DNA from: Clostridia bacterium
GTDB taxonomy: Bacteria > Bacillota > Clostridia > UBA1381 > UBA9506
Assembly: GCA_017399695.1 (NCBI GenBank)
Contig: JAFQBK010000004.1
Location: 1 to 64,000, forward strand
Direction of reading: 5' to 3'
DNA: 64,000 nt
Position 1 is the first letter of the stretch, and the number at the start of each line of letters is the position of its first letter. Position numbers and translations under genes: made by a program. This document shows positions 50,882 to 60,287 of the stretch, one piece after another. Below the pieces are notes generated by a model that saw only the letters and a program-made list of their open reading frames with translations, did not search any database and was not told where the DNA came from.

Positions 50882-51862
50882 GTGGGAAAAACAATCAATG
50901 TGCTGATTTTAAGTGCAGGGCGCAGAGTAGAACTGATAGAATGCTTCCAAGAGGCAAAAGAGAGGATGCAAATTACAGGAAAAATAGTGGCAGTGGATGC
51001 ATCAGATTCAGCACCGGCTCTTTACTTTGCAGATAAACATTATTTGGTGCCGCGAATTGCATCAGATGAATATATTGAAAAACTCATTGAAATATGCAAC
51101 CAAGAAGATATCGATCTTATTGTTCCAACCATTGATACGGAACTGGAAAAATTAGCACGGTTTCGGAATGAAATAGAATCCAAAACCAAGGCAATGCTGT
51201 TACTTTCGGATGACCGAGTCGTTTCTGTTTGCAGAAATAAAACAAACACACAGCGATTTTTTGAAGAGCATGGATTTTATGTCCCTCGTTTAATCACAAA
51301 AGAAGATATTGAGCAGAAGAATTACAGCTTTCCGTTATTTATCAAACCTCTAGACGGTAGTTCCAGCGTAAACACTTTTAAGGTAGAAAATGATGAGCAA
51401 CTAATGTTCTTCGTTAAATACATAAAAAACCCAATGGTTCAGGAATTTATGCAGGGAGAAGAGTATTCGGTAGATGTTTTTTGCGATTTTAACTGTAAGC
51501 CGATTACGGTAGTGCCTCGAAAAAGATTAGCGGTTAGAAGTGGTGAAATTGCCAAAGGGGAAATCGTCAAAGACCGGAGGGTTATAGACGATGTTTTGAG
51601 ACTGATTGATGTTTTGCGTCCTATCGGACATATAACAATTCAGTGTATGAAAACGCAAAAAGGAATCGAGTATATAGAGATTAATCCCCGGTTCGGTGGA
51701 GGTGCGCCTATGAGTATTGCTGCCGGAGCGGACTCCTGCGAAAACTTATATCGGTTGTTAAGCGGGGAGGAATTATCATATCATGAAGATTATCAGGAAA
51801 GACTGTTATTTTTAAGATTTGATAAGAGTATTGTGCTTCAGAAGGATGAATCAATGCAATGA
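50882..51862 (+). CDS. ATP-grasp domain protein of the polysaccharide locus
   Basis: 326 residues from GTG 50882 (AAGG about 9 nt upstream; GTG 50873 is an alternative). A preATP-grasp Rossmann part (VLILSAGRRVELIECF) comes first, then the grasp fold with LFIKPLDGSSSVNTFKV, VQEFMQGEEYSVDVF and the metal-binding end IEYIEINPRFGGGAPMSIAAG. It is like the CarB/PylC/BtrJ ligases that make amide bonds. In this place it could join an amino acid or other acid to an amino sugar. The following HAD gene overlaps it by 4 nt. Confidence 0.85.
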   Translation: MGKTINVLILSAGRRVELIECFQEAKERMQITGKIVAVDASDSAPALYFADKHYLVPRIASDEYIEKLIEICNQEDIDLIVPTIDTELEKLARFRNEIESKTKAMLLLSDDRVVSVCRNKTNTQRFFEEHGFYVPRLITKEDIEQKNYSFPLFIKPLDGSSSVNTFKVENDEQLMFFVKYIKNPMVQEFMQGEEYSVDVFCDFNCKPITVVPRKRLAVRSGEIAKGEIVKDRRVIDDVLRLIDVLRPIGHITIQCMKTQKGIEYIEINPRFGGGAPMSIAAGADSCENLYRLLSGEELSYHEDYQERLLFLRFDKSIVLQKDESMQ

Positions 51863-52524
51863 TTAAAGTTGTTTTATTTGACTTGGATGATACCCTGTTC
51901 CCTGAAGAGGAGTATGTTAAAAGTGGCTTTCATTATGTTGCGAAAGTAGTGGAAAAGGCTTACTGCTGTGCGCAGGAAAAAGTGTATCAACAGTTGTGGA
52001 AAGAATATCAGAAATCTTCTTCCTATGTTTTTAACAGAGTATTGGAGTATTTTGATATTTCAGCAGATGCTGTTCCCGCTTTAGTCGAGGCATACCGAAT
52101 GCATAAGCCAACCATCCAATACTATGATGACGTTTTGCCCTGTCTTATGGAATTAAAGGCGAAAGACGTTTGTCTTGGCATTATTACCGATGGATACGCA
52201 AGTGCGCAAAAAAACAAATTACAGGCGTTGGAAGCAGACTCGTATTTTGATAAAATTATTGTTACCGATGATTTAGGGAAAGATTACTGGAAACCTCACC
52301 CCAAAGCGTTTGAGATGATGAAGGATTATTTTGATGTTGATTATTCGGAAATGGCATATGTTGGTGATAATCCGAAAAAAGATTTCTATATCGGAAAAAT
52401 ATTTCCTATTACCACTGTTCGCATGATGAGGGACAAGGGCTTATATCAAGAGTCATCTTATCTTGAGAATGTAAAGGAAAACGTCAGGATTACCGATATG
52501 CGAGAGCTTTGCTCGATGTTTTAA
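51859..52524 (+). CDS. HAD family hydrolase
   Basis: 221 residues. HAD motif I VVLFDLDDTLFPEEEY at the N-terminus, motif II LGIITDGYAS near 110, motif III Lys WKPHPKAFE near 143, and motif IV MAYVGDNPKKDF near 163. Cap is the helical C1 type. Probably a small-molecule phosphatase; coupled by ATGA overlap with the ATP-grasp gene, which suggests the two act on one substrate. Confidence 0.9.
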   Translation: MIKVVLFDLDDTLFPEEEYVKSGFHYVAKVVEKAYCCAQEKVYQQLWKEYQKSSSYVFNRVLEYFDISADAVPALVEAYRMHKPTIQYYDDVLPCLMELKAKDVCLGIITDGYASAQKNKLQALEADSYFDKIIVTDDLGKDYWKPHPKAFEMMKDYFDVDYSEMAYVGDNPKKDFYIGKIFPITTVRMMRDKGLYQESSYLENVKENVRITDMRELCSMF

Positions 52525-52542
52525 GCATGAAAGGAAAAAATT

Positions 52543-53640
52543 ATGAAAGTGTTGTTTGCAGCCTCTATTGCTAAACATATAAACGGTTTTCATATTCCGT
52601 ATCTTCGATTTTTTAAGGAAGAGGGGTATGAAGTACATACGGCGACAAAAGGAGAGGAAGAAATTCCTTATGTTGATGTAAAACACGAGGTGGCATTCGA
52701 GCGTTCACCGTTTTCAACGAAGAATTTTGCTGCATATCGTGAACTGAAAAACATTATCAGTGAAAATGATTTTGATTTGATTCACTGCCACACGCCGGTC
52801 GCGTCGATTCTGACTCGTTTAGCCGCGCGCCGCGCAAGAAAAAAGGGAACGAAGCTGCTCTATACGGCACACGGTTTTCACTTTTATAAAGGAGCACCGC
52901 TTCTTAACTGGCTTCTTTATTATCCAATAGAAAAACTGATGGCACGCTTTACGGATGTTTTGATTACAATTAACGAAGAAGATTACGGGCGTGCAAAAAA
53001 ATTTAAGGCGAAAAAAGTTTACCACATTCCCGGAATGGGTGTGGATTGCGATAAAATAGCGCAAGCAGAAAATAAAAGGGAAGAGCTTAGAAAAGAATTG
53101 CAAATCCCGGAGGATGCTTTTGTTATTTTGTCTGTTGGTGAGCTGAATAGAAACAAAAACCATAAGGTTATTTTAGATGCTATAAAGCAAATCCAAAATG
53201 AAGATATCTACTATGTGATATGCGGTAAGGGTGGACGAAAGGATAGTCTTGAAATAAAAGCAAAAGAATTTGGTTTTTCTGACCGCTTAAAACTGGCCGG
53301 TTGGCAACCGAATGTTTCCGAGTGGCTGTCGATTGCTGATGTGTTTGCATTTCCGTCGATTCGTGAGGGCTTGGGTTTAGCCGCACTTGAGGCAATGGCA
53401 GCGGGTCTTCCTATTATTACCTCCGATGCGGGCGGCATCAAAGAATATTCCGAAGACGGAAAAACAGGGTTTGCTTGCAATGCGGAGGGTGCAGCCGGCT
53501 TTGCAAAAGCATTGCTTACCTTAAAAGAGAACGAAGCGATGCGAAAAGAAATGAGCGAATATAACCGAAGGGCTGTTCGAAAGTTTGATGTAAAAAATGT
53601 GGAACAAATCTTAAAGGAAATCTATCGAGGTGAGATGTGA
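52543..53640 (+). CDS. glycosyltransferase family 4 (EpsD-like)
   Basis: 365 residues of GT-B fold. It begins VLFAASIAKHINGFHIPYLRFF. The catalytic region includes HCHTPVASILTRLAAR and the nucleotide-sugar motif SIREGLGLAALEAMAAGLPIIT near 275. Retaining transferase adding a sugar to the lipid-linked unit on the cytosolic face. The start of the next gene overlaps its stop (ATGA-like junction). Confidence 0.92.
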   Translation: MKVLFAASIAKHINGFHIPYLRFFKEEGYEVHTATKGEEEIPYVDVKHEVAFERSPFSTKNFAAYRELKNIISENDFDLIHCHTPVASILTRLAARRARKKGTKLLYTAHGFHFYKGAPLLNWLLYYPIEKLMARFTDVLITINEEDYGRAKKFKAKKVYHIPGMGVDCDKIAQAENKREELRKELQIPEDAFVILSVGELNRNKNHKVILDAIKQIQNEDIYYVICGKGGRKDSLEIKAKEFGFSDRLKLAGWQPNVSEWLSIADVFAFPSIREGLGLAALEAMAAGLPIITSDAGGIKEYSEDGKTGFACNAEGAAGFAKALLTLKENEAMRKEMSEYNRRAVRKFDVKNVEQILKEIYRGEM

Positions 53641-54590
53641 TGGAGCAGATGCCACTGGTCAGTATTATCGTGCCTGTATATAATGTTGAAAAGTATTTGG
53701 AGCGTTGTATCAAAAGCGTTCTTTCGCAGACTTACCCAAATATCGAACTCATCTTAGTTGATGACGGCTCAAAAGACAGTAGTCCTCAAATTTGTGATTC
53801 TTATGCAGATAGAGAAAATATAACCGTTATACATAAAGAGAACGGCGGGTTATCAAGCGCCAGAAATGCCGGAATAAAGAGGGCAACAGGGGAATACATT
53901 TTCTTTTTGGATAGTGACGATTTTATCCATGACGAATGTATTCAAACGCTTTATGATATTATGACCCAATGCGATTGCGATATTGTTCAGGGGAATTTTG
54001 AACGAGGAACGCTCGATTTTTTTGCGGATAAGGTTATAAAAGAAGAAGTTGAATTGGTGAGTTATCAGGAGGCGCTTTTAGGATTTCGTTATAAAACGCT
54101 TGCCTGGGGAAAACTTTATCGTAGATTTGTGATAGACGATGTTGAATTCCCGGAAGGCTTAATCCATGAAGATGAAGCGGTTTATTATCAATATGCTTGT
54201 AGGGCAAAAAAAATTGCAATAACAAACCGAGCGCTATATTATTACTTTATGGCGCCTAATTCAATCATGCGCAACAACCAAGAATATAAGAATGAATGTT
54301 TTATTGATATTTTAGAAGAACGAATCGAGTTTTTTGAAAACAGAAATGAGCCTCTTATGGTGCGCGCAAGCATCGAACGCTATTTGGTGATTTTAGTGCT
54401 TACTTATAGTGAGTGGCACTGTTCGAAAACGATACAGAATGATGAAAAGAAGCTCCGAAGCAAGTTTTTGGAATTTTACAAAAGGCTCAAGGGATTTTCC
54501 GGTACACCAATAAAACTTAAATTGATGTTTTTGGCATTTCGAATTTGTCCGAATTTATCTGCAAGAGTCATAGCGCTGATTAGAAAGTAG
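53640..54590 (+). CDS. glycosyltransferase family 2
   Basis: 316 residues from ATG 53640 (GTG 53637 is in frame). GT-A fold: VSIIVPVYNVEKYLERCIKSVL, LVDDGSKDSSPQICDSY, NGGLSSARNAGIKRATGEYIFFLDSDDF with the DSDD metal motif, then W-G-KLYRR acceptor-site segment (LAWGKLYRR). Inverting transferase. It is one of two similar GT2 genes here (the other at 59313). Confidence 0.93.
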   Translation: MEQMPLVSIIVPVYNVEKYLERCIKSVLSQTYPNIELILVDDGSKDSSPQICDSYADRENITVIHKENGGLSSARNAGIKRATGEYIFFLDSDDFIHDECIQTLYDIMTQCDCDIVQGNFERGTLDFFADKVIKEEVELVSYQEALLGFRYKTLAWGKLYRRFVIDDVEFPEGLIHEDEAVYYQYACRAKKIAITNRALYYYFMAPNSIMRNNQEYKNECFIDILEERIEFFENRNEPLMVRASIERYLVILVLTYSEWHCSKTIQNDEKKLRSKFLEFYKRLKGFSGTPIKLKLMFLAFRICPNLSARVIALIRK

Positions 54591-54598
54591 AGAAGGAT

Positions 54599-55885
54599 AT
54601 GAAACTTTTATTGATTACCGACGAGGTCTGGAATGACCGACTACACGGCAATAATGTGCTGACAAACTGGCTCTCCGGTTTTGACGGTGAGATTGCGCAC
54701 ATTTACTGCGCACCCGGTCTTCCAAACAACCCCTCAAAGGGAACAAAATATTTCCGTTTTACCGATGGCGGTATGCTCAAAAGTCTCTTAAAGCGGGGCT
54801 ATCGTGATGGTATGTGTGTAACCGAGCTGGAAGAGGAAGAAACCCAAGTTGCCGGCACAACGGATATGACAAACATCGGTTTTTTGCGAAGATACATGGG
54901 AAATACATTAAGACTTTTTAAGTCTGTCGTTTGGAGATTAGGAAAATATAACACAAAGGAATTAGAAAAATTCGTTACAGAGTTTGCACCGGATATCATC
55001 TTTGCCCCCCGATTTGCCACAACAAAAATGTTGCGACTGGAGCGAACGGTGCAGGACATCGCCGGTTGTCCGATGGTAGCATTTACGGGTGACAATGAAT
55101 ATTCGCTTCGAAAATTCAGCTTCTCACCAATTTTTTGGTTGAATGAACTGATATTAAGGCGCAGCATCCGAAAGATGATGCCGCGTTATCGTATGTATTA
55201 CACTTTGTCTCTTGAGCAAAAAGAAGAATATGAAAAACGCTTCGGTGTTCGCACCGAGGTCATACATAAATGCGGCGAAGTGCCGACAGAAATAGAGAAA
55301 ACGGTTAACGACCCAATTCGAATCGTTTATGCAGGAAAGCTTTACTGCGGCAGATGGAAAACGCTGGCAGCAATCGGGAAAGCACTTGATACAATCAACG
55401 CAGACGGCGTAAAAATGATTCTTGATATTTATACGAGGGATGCAGTCAGCGACAAGCAAAAGAAACTTTTGGATGACGGGAAGTCGATTTTCCTGCGAGG
55501 TGCTGCGAAGCCGGAGGATATTTTGGGCATTTATCAAAAAAGTGATATTGCGCTCCATGTAGAATCATTTGACTTAAAGCACAGACTCGCAACCCGTGTT
55601 TCTTTTTCCACGAAAATTATCGACTGTCTGGCAAGCTCGTGCGCGGTCATGGCAATTGCGTGGCGGGAACATTCAGGGCTGACCTATTTAGAACGAGAGG
55701 ATGCTGCAATTTGTATTAGTTCCGTGAGCGAACTTGCGGAAAAACTGAAAGAAATCGCCGATCATCCGGATAAAATTGATGAATATAGAAAAAAAGCAAG
55801 CGCTTGTATGGAAAGAAATCATCAGCGTACAGAGGTTCAGAAAAAACTGTATCAGAGTTTTGAAGATATTATAAGTAACCAGTAA
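54599..55885 (+). CDS. glycosyltransferase (GT-B fold, family 4-like)
   Basis: 428 residues. It starts MKLLLITDEVWNDRLHGNNVLTNW. The C-terminal nucleotide-binding half is clear, with IRIVYAGKLYCGRWKTLAAIG, FLRGAAKPEDILGIYQKSDIALHVE, and a KIIDCLASSCAVMAIAWREHSGL motif. The ribosome site AGAAGGAT is unusually close to the ATG. Sugar unknown. Confidence 0.85.
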   Translation: MKLLLITDEVWNDRLHGNNVLTNWLSGFDGEIAHIYCAPGLPNNPSKGTKYFRFTDGGMLKSLLKRGYRDGMCVTELEEEETQVAGTTDMTNIGFLRRYMGNTLRLFKSVVWRLGKYNTKELEKFVTEFAPDIIFAPRFATTKMLRLERTVQDIAGCPMVAFTGDNEYSLRKFSFSPIFWLNELILRRSIRKMMPRYRMYYTLSLEQKEEYEKRFGVRTEVIHKCGEVPTEIEKTVNDPIRIVYAGKLYCGRWKTLAAIGKALDTINADGVKMILDIYTRDAVSDKQKKLLDDGKSIFLRGAAKPEDILGIYQKSDIALHVESFDLKHRLATRVSFSTKIIDCLASSCAVMAIAWREHSGLTYLEREDAAICISSVSELAEKLKEIADHPDKIDEYRKKASACMERNHQRTEVQKKLYQSFEDIISNQ

Positions 55886-55902
55886 CAGAAAGGAGGGAAG
55901 AA

Positions 55903-57105
55903 ATGAAGGTCGTACAAATCAATGCGGTCTATGGCGTTGCCAGCACCGGAAGAATTGTAAAAGGAATCAATGATTTAGCGGCACAAGAGGGGATAGAGGC
56001 TTATGCAGCCTATTCTCAGGGACGTGCAGAGGGTGAAAATGTGTTCCATTTTGGCTCGAAGCGGGAGCAGAAAATTCACGCACTTCTTTCCCGGATTACC
56101 GGACTCCAAGGCTATTTTTCCAAACGAGGCACAAGAGAACTTTTGAAAAAGCTGGATGAAATCAAGCCTGATGTGGTGCACCTTCATAATCTTCACTCGA
56201 ATAATATCAATTTGAAAACGCTTCTTACATATTTAGCCAAAAATGACATTGCAACGGTGCTGACACTTCACGATTGTTGGTTTTTCACCGGCAAGTGTTG
56301 TTATTTTACGATGGCAAATTGTGATAACTATCAGAGGGTCTGCGGCAATTGTCCGAATCTGAAAACTGACAATAAAAGTCTTTTCTTTGACCGCTCCTCC
56401 AAAATGCTTTTGGACAAGAAAAAGTGGTTCAGCAAAATACCCAGACTTTATGTGGTTGGGGTGTCCGATTGGGTCACAAACCTTGCCAAACAGTCGGTGG
56501 TTTTTCCTGAAAATACGAGGTTTCAAACTATTTATAACGGAATTGATACGGAACATTTTGTTCCGACGGAAAGCGCACTAAAAAAAGAATTAGGTCTTGA
56601 AAACAAGTTTGTTGCCTTGGGTCTTGCAATGGAAATCAGCAAACGAAAGGGATATGACGATTTTGTGGCGTTGTCTAACATTCTTCCTGAAGACGTCGTG
56701 CTTGTTCTTGCCGGACTTTCCAAAGAACAGATTGCTGCCTTGCCGGAAGGAATCATAGGTCTTGAGCGCACCGGGGATGTCAAGCGGCTGGCAGAGATTT
56801 ATACCATGGCAGATGTGTTTGTAAATCCAACCCATGAAGACACATTTGGTCTGGTGAACGCCGAAGCTTTGGCTTGCGGTACCCCAGTGATTGTATATCG
56901 TACCGGTGGTTGCGTGGAAATTGTGGATGAAAGCTGCGGTATTATTGTGGAATGCAATGATGTGACGGGACTTAAAAATGCAATTGCCTATGTAAAGGAA
57001 AATCCGTTTGCTGCGGAGGATTGCGGTAAACGCGCATTAAACTTTAAGCAGGAAGAACGATACCAAGAATATGTGAATCTATACAGAGAAATGGCGGAGA
57101 AATAA
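55903..57105 (+). CDS. glycosyltransferase family 4
   Basis: 400 residues of GT-B fold: N-terminal VVQINAVYGVASTGRIVKGI, HLHNLHSNNINLK, a Cys-rich loop typical of this subgroup (GKCCYFTMANCDNYQRVCGNCPNL), and the donor-site THEDTFGLVNAEALACGTPVIVY near 310. AAGGAGGG lies upstream. The Cys loop recalls the WcaC/colanic-acid-like branch of GT4 enzymes. Confidence 0.93.
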   Translation: MKVVQINAVYGVASTGRIVKGINDLAAQEGIEAYAAYSQGRAEGENVFHFGSKREQKIHALLSRITGLQGYFSKRGTRELLKKLDEIKPDVVHLHNLHSNNINLKTLLTYLAKNDIATVLTLHDCWFFTGKCCYFTMANCDNYQRVCGNCPNLKTDNKSLFFDRSSKMLLDKKKWFSKIPRLYVVGVSDWVTNLAKQSVVFPENTRFQTIYNGIDTEHFVPTESALKKELGLENKFVALGLAMEISKRKGYDDFVALSNILPEDVVLVLAGLSKEQIAALPEGIIGLERTGDVKRLAEIYTMADVFVNPTHEDTFGLVNAEALACGTPVIVYRTGGCVEIVDESCGIIVECNDVTGLKNAIAYVKENPFAAEDCGKRALNFKQEERYQEYVNLYREMAEK

Positions 57106-57106
57106 A

Positions 57107-58174
57107 ATGATTTTTTATACAATCTGTGCAATGCTTGGTTTTATCCTTTATCCGTTTTTTTACCGGCTCAAGGAGGAACCATTAAATGGCGTCAATTACA
57201 AAGAAAAGAAAATGTATTTTGTATTAATTGCTTTTGTACTTATTCTAATTGGCGGATTAAGAAAGCGTAATATCGGTATCGATACCAGTAGTTATTATTA
57301 TACGTTCCAGTCCTATAAGAACATCTCATGGAGTCGATTGTCGCTGAATATTTTTGACGAACCCGGTTATAAAATTTTGAACTGGGGAATTGCTAATATT
57401 TTACATGGTGATTTTCAGGGGCTTTTAATGATTGAGGCAATTATTGCCATTGTTCCGGTTGCGATACTTATCTATCGGCATTCGGATGTTCCGCCGTTAA
57501 GCTGGTTCTTCTATTTGGCCTTTGGCTTTTATACCTTTTCCTTTTCAACCATCCGTCAGGCAATAGCATTAGGTTTTACGGTGCTTGCCTTTTTGTGTAT
57601 TCCTAAGCGAAAGGCGCTAACGTTTCATTTGCTTATTTTTGTAGCAATGCTTTTTCACCAGACCGCAATTATTGTCTTGCCGATGTATTGGCTACGCTAT
57701 CTTAAGATAAATGCAAAGAATACATTCATCTTTTTAGTGCTAGGAATTGTTATGTATATATTCCGTTCGCCAATTATGGCAATGCTGAATGAGATGTCAA
57801 AAAACTATTATTACGCCATAGAAACCGGCGGTGAATTGCAGTTTGTTTTTATTGTTTTAATGATACTTACCGGTTTTCTTATGGCGGGAAATTTTAGGAC
57901 AAACAATCCAATTAATTCGCAGTTATATTTTCTTTTGGCAACGACAGCAGCAATCTTCTGGGTTGTTAAAATGAATCCTGCAGTTCTTCGCTTGTATTTT
58001 TATTTCTATATTTATGTAATCATTTATATACCGAATCAGATTAAATCGATTAAAACACAGGCGATGCGTACGGGATTTACAGTTGCCTATGTGCTTGTCG
58101 GATTGTATTTCTTTGCGACGCAGGTGCTGTTCCCGGATTTGAAAATTATCGAATACGAATTTTTCTGGCAATAA
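57107..58174 (+). CDS. EpsG-like polysaccharide polymerase
   Basis: 355 residues with about ten membrane segments and the EpsG family pattern: LIGGLRKRNIGIDTSSYYY after the second segment, FDEPGYKILNWGI, and FSTIRQAIALGFTVLAF. It probably joins repeat units outside the membrane, the role Wzy has in other systems. It begins one base after the preceding stop. Confidence 0.88.
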   Translation: MIFYTICAMLGFILYPFFYRLKEEPLNGVNYKEKKMYFVLIAFVLILIGGLRKRNIGIDTSSYYYTFQSYKNISWSRLSLNIFDEPGYKILNWGIANILHGDFQGLLMIEAIIAIVPVAILIYRHSDVPPLSWFFYLAFGFYTFSFSTIRQAIALGFTVLAFLCIPKRKALTFHLLIFVAMLFHQTAIIVLPMYWLRYLKINAKNTFIFLVLGIVMYIFRSPIMAMLNEMSKNYYYAIETGGELQFVFIVLMILTGFLMAGNFRTNNPINSQLYFLLATTAAIFWVVKMNPAVLRLYFYFYIYVIIYIPNQIKSIKTQAMRTGFTVAYVLVGLYFFATQVLFPDLKIIEYEFFWQ

Positions 58175-58191
58175 GAAAAGAGGTGGAAAAG

Positions 58192-59310
58192 GTGAAATAT
58201 ATCGGCTTTTATGATGTTGATTCCCAAAAAAGAAATGTCAGCATGGCGGCGGTTAATAAGATAAATTACATCTGCACAGCGCTCGGAAAAGCCGGTTTTC
58301 ATACAGACCTCATCTCTTGTTCGATGATTGCCAATGAAAAATCAAAAGCCCAAGAGATTTTACTTGATGAGACAACTAAACTTCATTTTTTTAAGACTGC
58401 CAAGAGAAGTAGTTATAAGCTGTTTCGTATCTTTCAAGTTACAAGGATGAATCTTGTTTTATTTTTCTATTTATTGAGAAAAACAAAGCGAAAAGAAAAA
58501 ATATTAGTTTATCATTCCTTGGGCTTGATGCGTGCGGTATATTGGGCAAAAAAAATCAAGAATTTTCAAATGGTTTTAGAAGTGGAAGAGATTTATAATG
58601 ATGTTGGTGAAAAATCAGAATTTTCCCGCAAGATGGAGGAAAAACTTATTGCTTGTGCAGATAGCTATATTTTCCCAACCGAGCTTCTGAACCAAAAACT
58701 AAATATTCAAAATAAACCGCATTGCTTAATTCATGGTACTTATCAGGTAGAGAAAGAATACCGAGAGAAATTCGAAGACGACAAAATTCATGTAGTTTAT
58801 GCGGGCACTTTTGACCCGAGAAAAGGCGGCGCGGCAGCAGCAACGGCGGGGGCGTTTCTTTCTGAAAAATATCACATCCATATTCTTGGCTTTGGGAGTG
58901 AAACAGAAAAGGAGTTTATACAAAAAACGGTTGAGGAAACGAACGCCAAGGGCAAGGCAACCGTTACTTATGATGGGCTTTTGACAGGGGAGGAATATAT
59001 CCGTTTTTTACAAAAATGTCAAATCGGCTTATGCCCACAAGATCCGCAGGCAGCGTTTAATGCGACATCCTTTCCGTCCAAAATTTTATCTTATATGGCA
59101 AACGGGCTTCGGGTGGTTTCGGTTCGGATTCCTGCGATTGAGGGTTCGGCGGTGGGTAGCGATATTTATTATTATGATGAACAAACGCCGGAAAAAATTG
59201 CAGAAGCCATCTGCCGCGTGGATACGAATGATGATTATAACGGAAGAGAAAAAATACGAATTTTGGACAAAAAATTTGTTTGCGAACTTAAAACTATGCT
59301 GGAGGGGTAA
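58192..59310 (+). CDS. glycosyltransferase (GT-B fold)
   Basis: 372 residues from GTG 58192; the GTG at 58183 lies inside the AGAGGTGG ribosome site. It starts MKYIGFYDVDSQKRNVSMAA and has IHVVYAGTFDPRKGGAAAA and a donor-site region IGLCPQDPQAAFNATSFPSK near residue 285. Its relation to GT4 is moderate. In the operon between the polymerase and the second GT2. Confidence 0.85.
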   Translation: MKYIGFYDVDSQKRNVSMAAVNKINYICTALGKAGFHTDLISCSMIANEKSKAQEILLDETTKLHFFKTAKRSSYKLFRIFQVTRMNLVLFFYLLRKTKRKEKILVYHSLGLMRAVYWAKKIKNFQMVLEVEEIYNDVGEKSEFSRKMEEKLIACADSYIFPTELLNQKLNIQNKPHCLIHGTYQVEKEYREKFEDDKIHVVYAGTFDPRKGGAAAATAGAFLSEKYHIHILGFGSETEKEFIQKTVEETNAKGKATVTYDGLLTGEEYIRFLQKCQIGLCPQDPQAAFNATSFPSKILSYMANGLRVVSVRIPAIEGSAVGSDIYYYDEQTPEKIAEAICRVDTNDDYNGREKIRILDKKFVCELKTMLEG

Positions 59311-59312
59311 GC

Positions 59313-60284
59313 GTGCCGAAAATTAGTGTAATTGTTCCGGTATATAATGTGGAAACATACTTAAATCGCTGCGTTGACAGCATTTTAATTCAAACTTTTT
59401 CAGATTTTGAGCTGATATTGGTTGACGATGGCTCCAAGGACAACAGCGGTGCAATTTGTGATGAATATACAAAGGAAGATGAGCGAGTTTTTGTCATTCA
59501 CAAAGCAAATGGTGGTCTGTCAGATGCACGCAATACAGGATTAGAATGCGCAAAAGGAGAATATGTCGCGTTTATAGATAGCGATGATTGGGTGGATCAA
59601 AAGTTTTTGCAGGTCCTTTATGAATATATCCTTTATCATCATGCAGATATTGCAGCTGTTAATTTTCACAAAGAATATGACGATAGGAAAGATGAAGCAG
59701 AGCGATTGACCGAAGGCTGCTATACAGGAGCGGAAGTACTTGAACAATATCTTTATGATGATAAAGCTACAATTTATATCAATATTGCCTGCAATAAATT
59801 ATATCGAAAAGCCTTATTTGAAAATATTAGGTATCCATTGGGTAAATTCCATGAAGATGGATTTACGACATATCGTTTACTTGGACTCGCTCAAAAAGTC
59901 TATGTTGCCAATGATGATTTGTATTTTTATTATCAAAGAAAAAACAGCATTATGAATCGGGAATTTTCGCTGGCAAGAATGGATGAATATATCGTATATA
60001 AAGAAAGAGCATGGTTTTTCAAAGTGCACAGCATGGATTCTTTGTATCAGGAAAATGAAAAAGTGCGAATAGCCTGCATGAAATCACTTGCCGTTCGGTT
60101 GTTAGCCAGTAAGCTTCCCAAAGCCGAAAAAAAGAAATGGCTTGCAATCTTTTCAGAAGATTTGCGCAAAAGTGGTGAGTCAAAGCAAGAAGAAAAAAAG
60201 AGCCGAAGTGACAAACTGTTTTGCACCTCACCTAAATTATTCTATTATTTATATCGGATAAAAAAACTATTTGCTCGGGAGTAG
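59313..60284 (+). CDS. glycosyltransferase family 2 (second copy)
   Basis: 323 residues from GTG 59313 behind GGAGGGG. Begins ISVIVPVYNVETYLNRCVDS, then LVDDGSKDNSGAICDEY and FIDSDDWVDQKFLQVLY with the DSDD metal motif. Acceptor part has IACNKLYRKALFENIRYP. It is clearly related to the 53640 gene but not a recent copy, so the repeat unit probably has two sugars added by GT2 enzymes. Confidence 0.93.
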   Translation: MPKISVIVPVYNVETYLNRCVDSILIQTFSDFELILVDDGSKDNSGAICDEYTKEDERVFVIHKANGGLSDARNTGLECAKGEYVAFIDSDDWVDQKFLQVLYEYILYHHADIAAVNFHKEYDDRKDEAERLTEGCYTGAEVLEQYLYDDKATIYINIACNKLYRKALFENIRYPLGKFHEDGFTTYRLLGLAQKVYVANDDLYFYYQRKNSIMNREFSLARMDEYIVYKERAWFFKVHSMDSLYQENEKVRIACMKSLAVRLLASKLPKAEKKKWLAIFSEDLRKSGESKQEEKKSRSDKLFCTSPKLFYYLYRIKKLFARE

Positions 60285-60287
60285 AGA

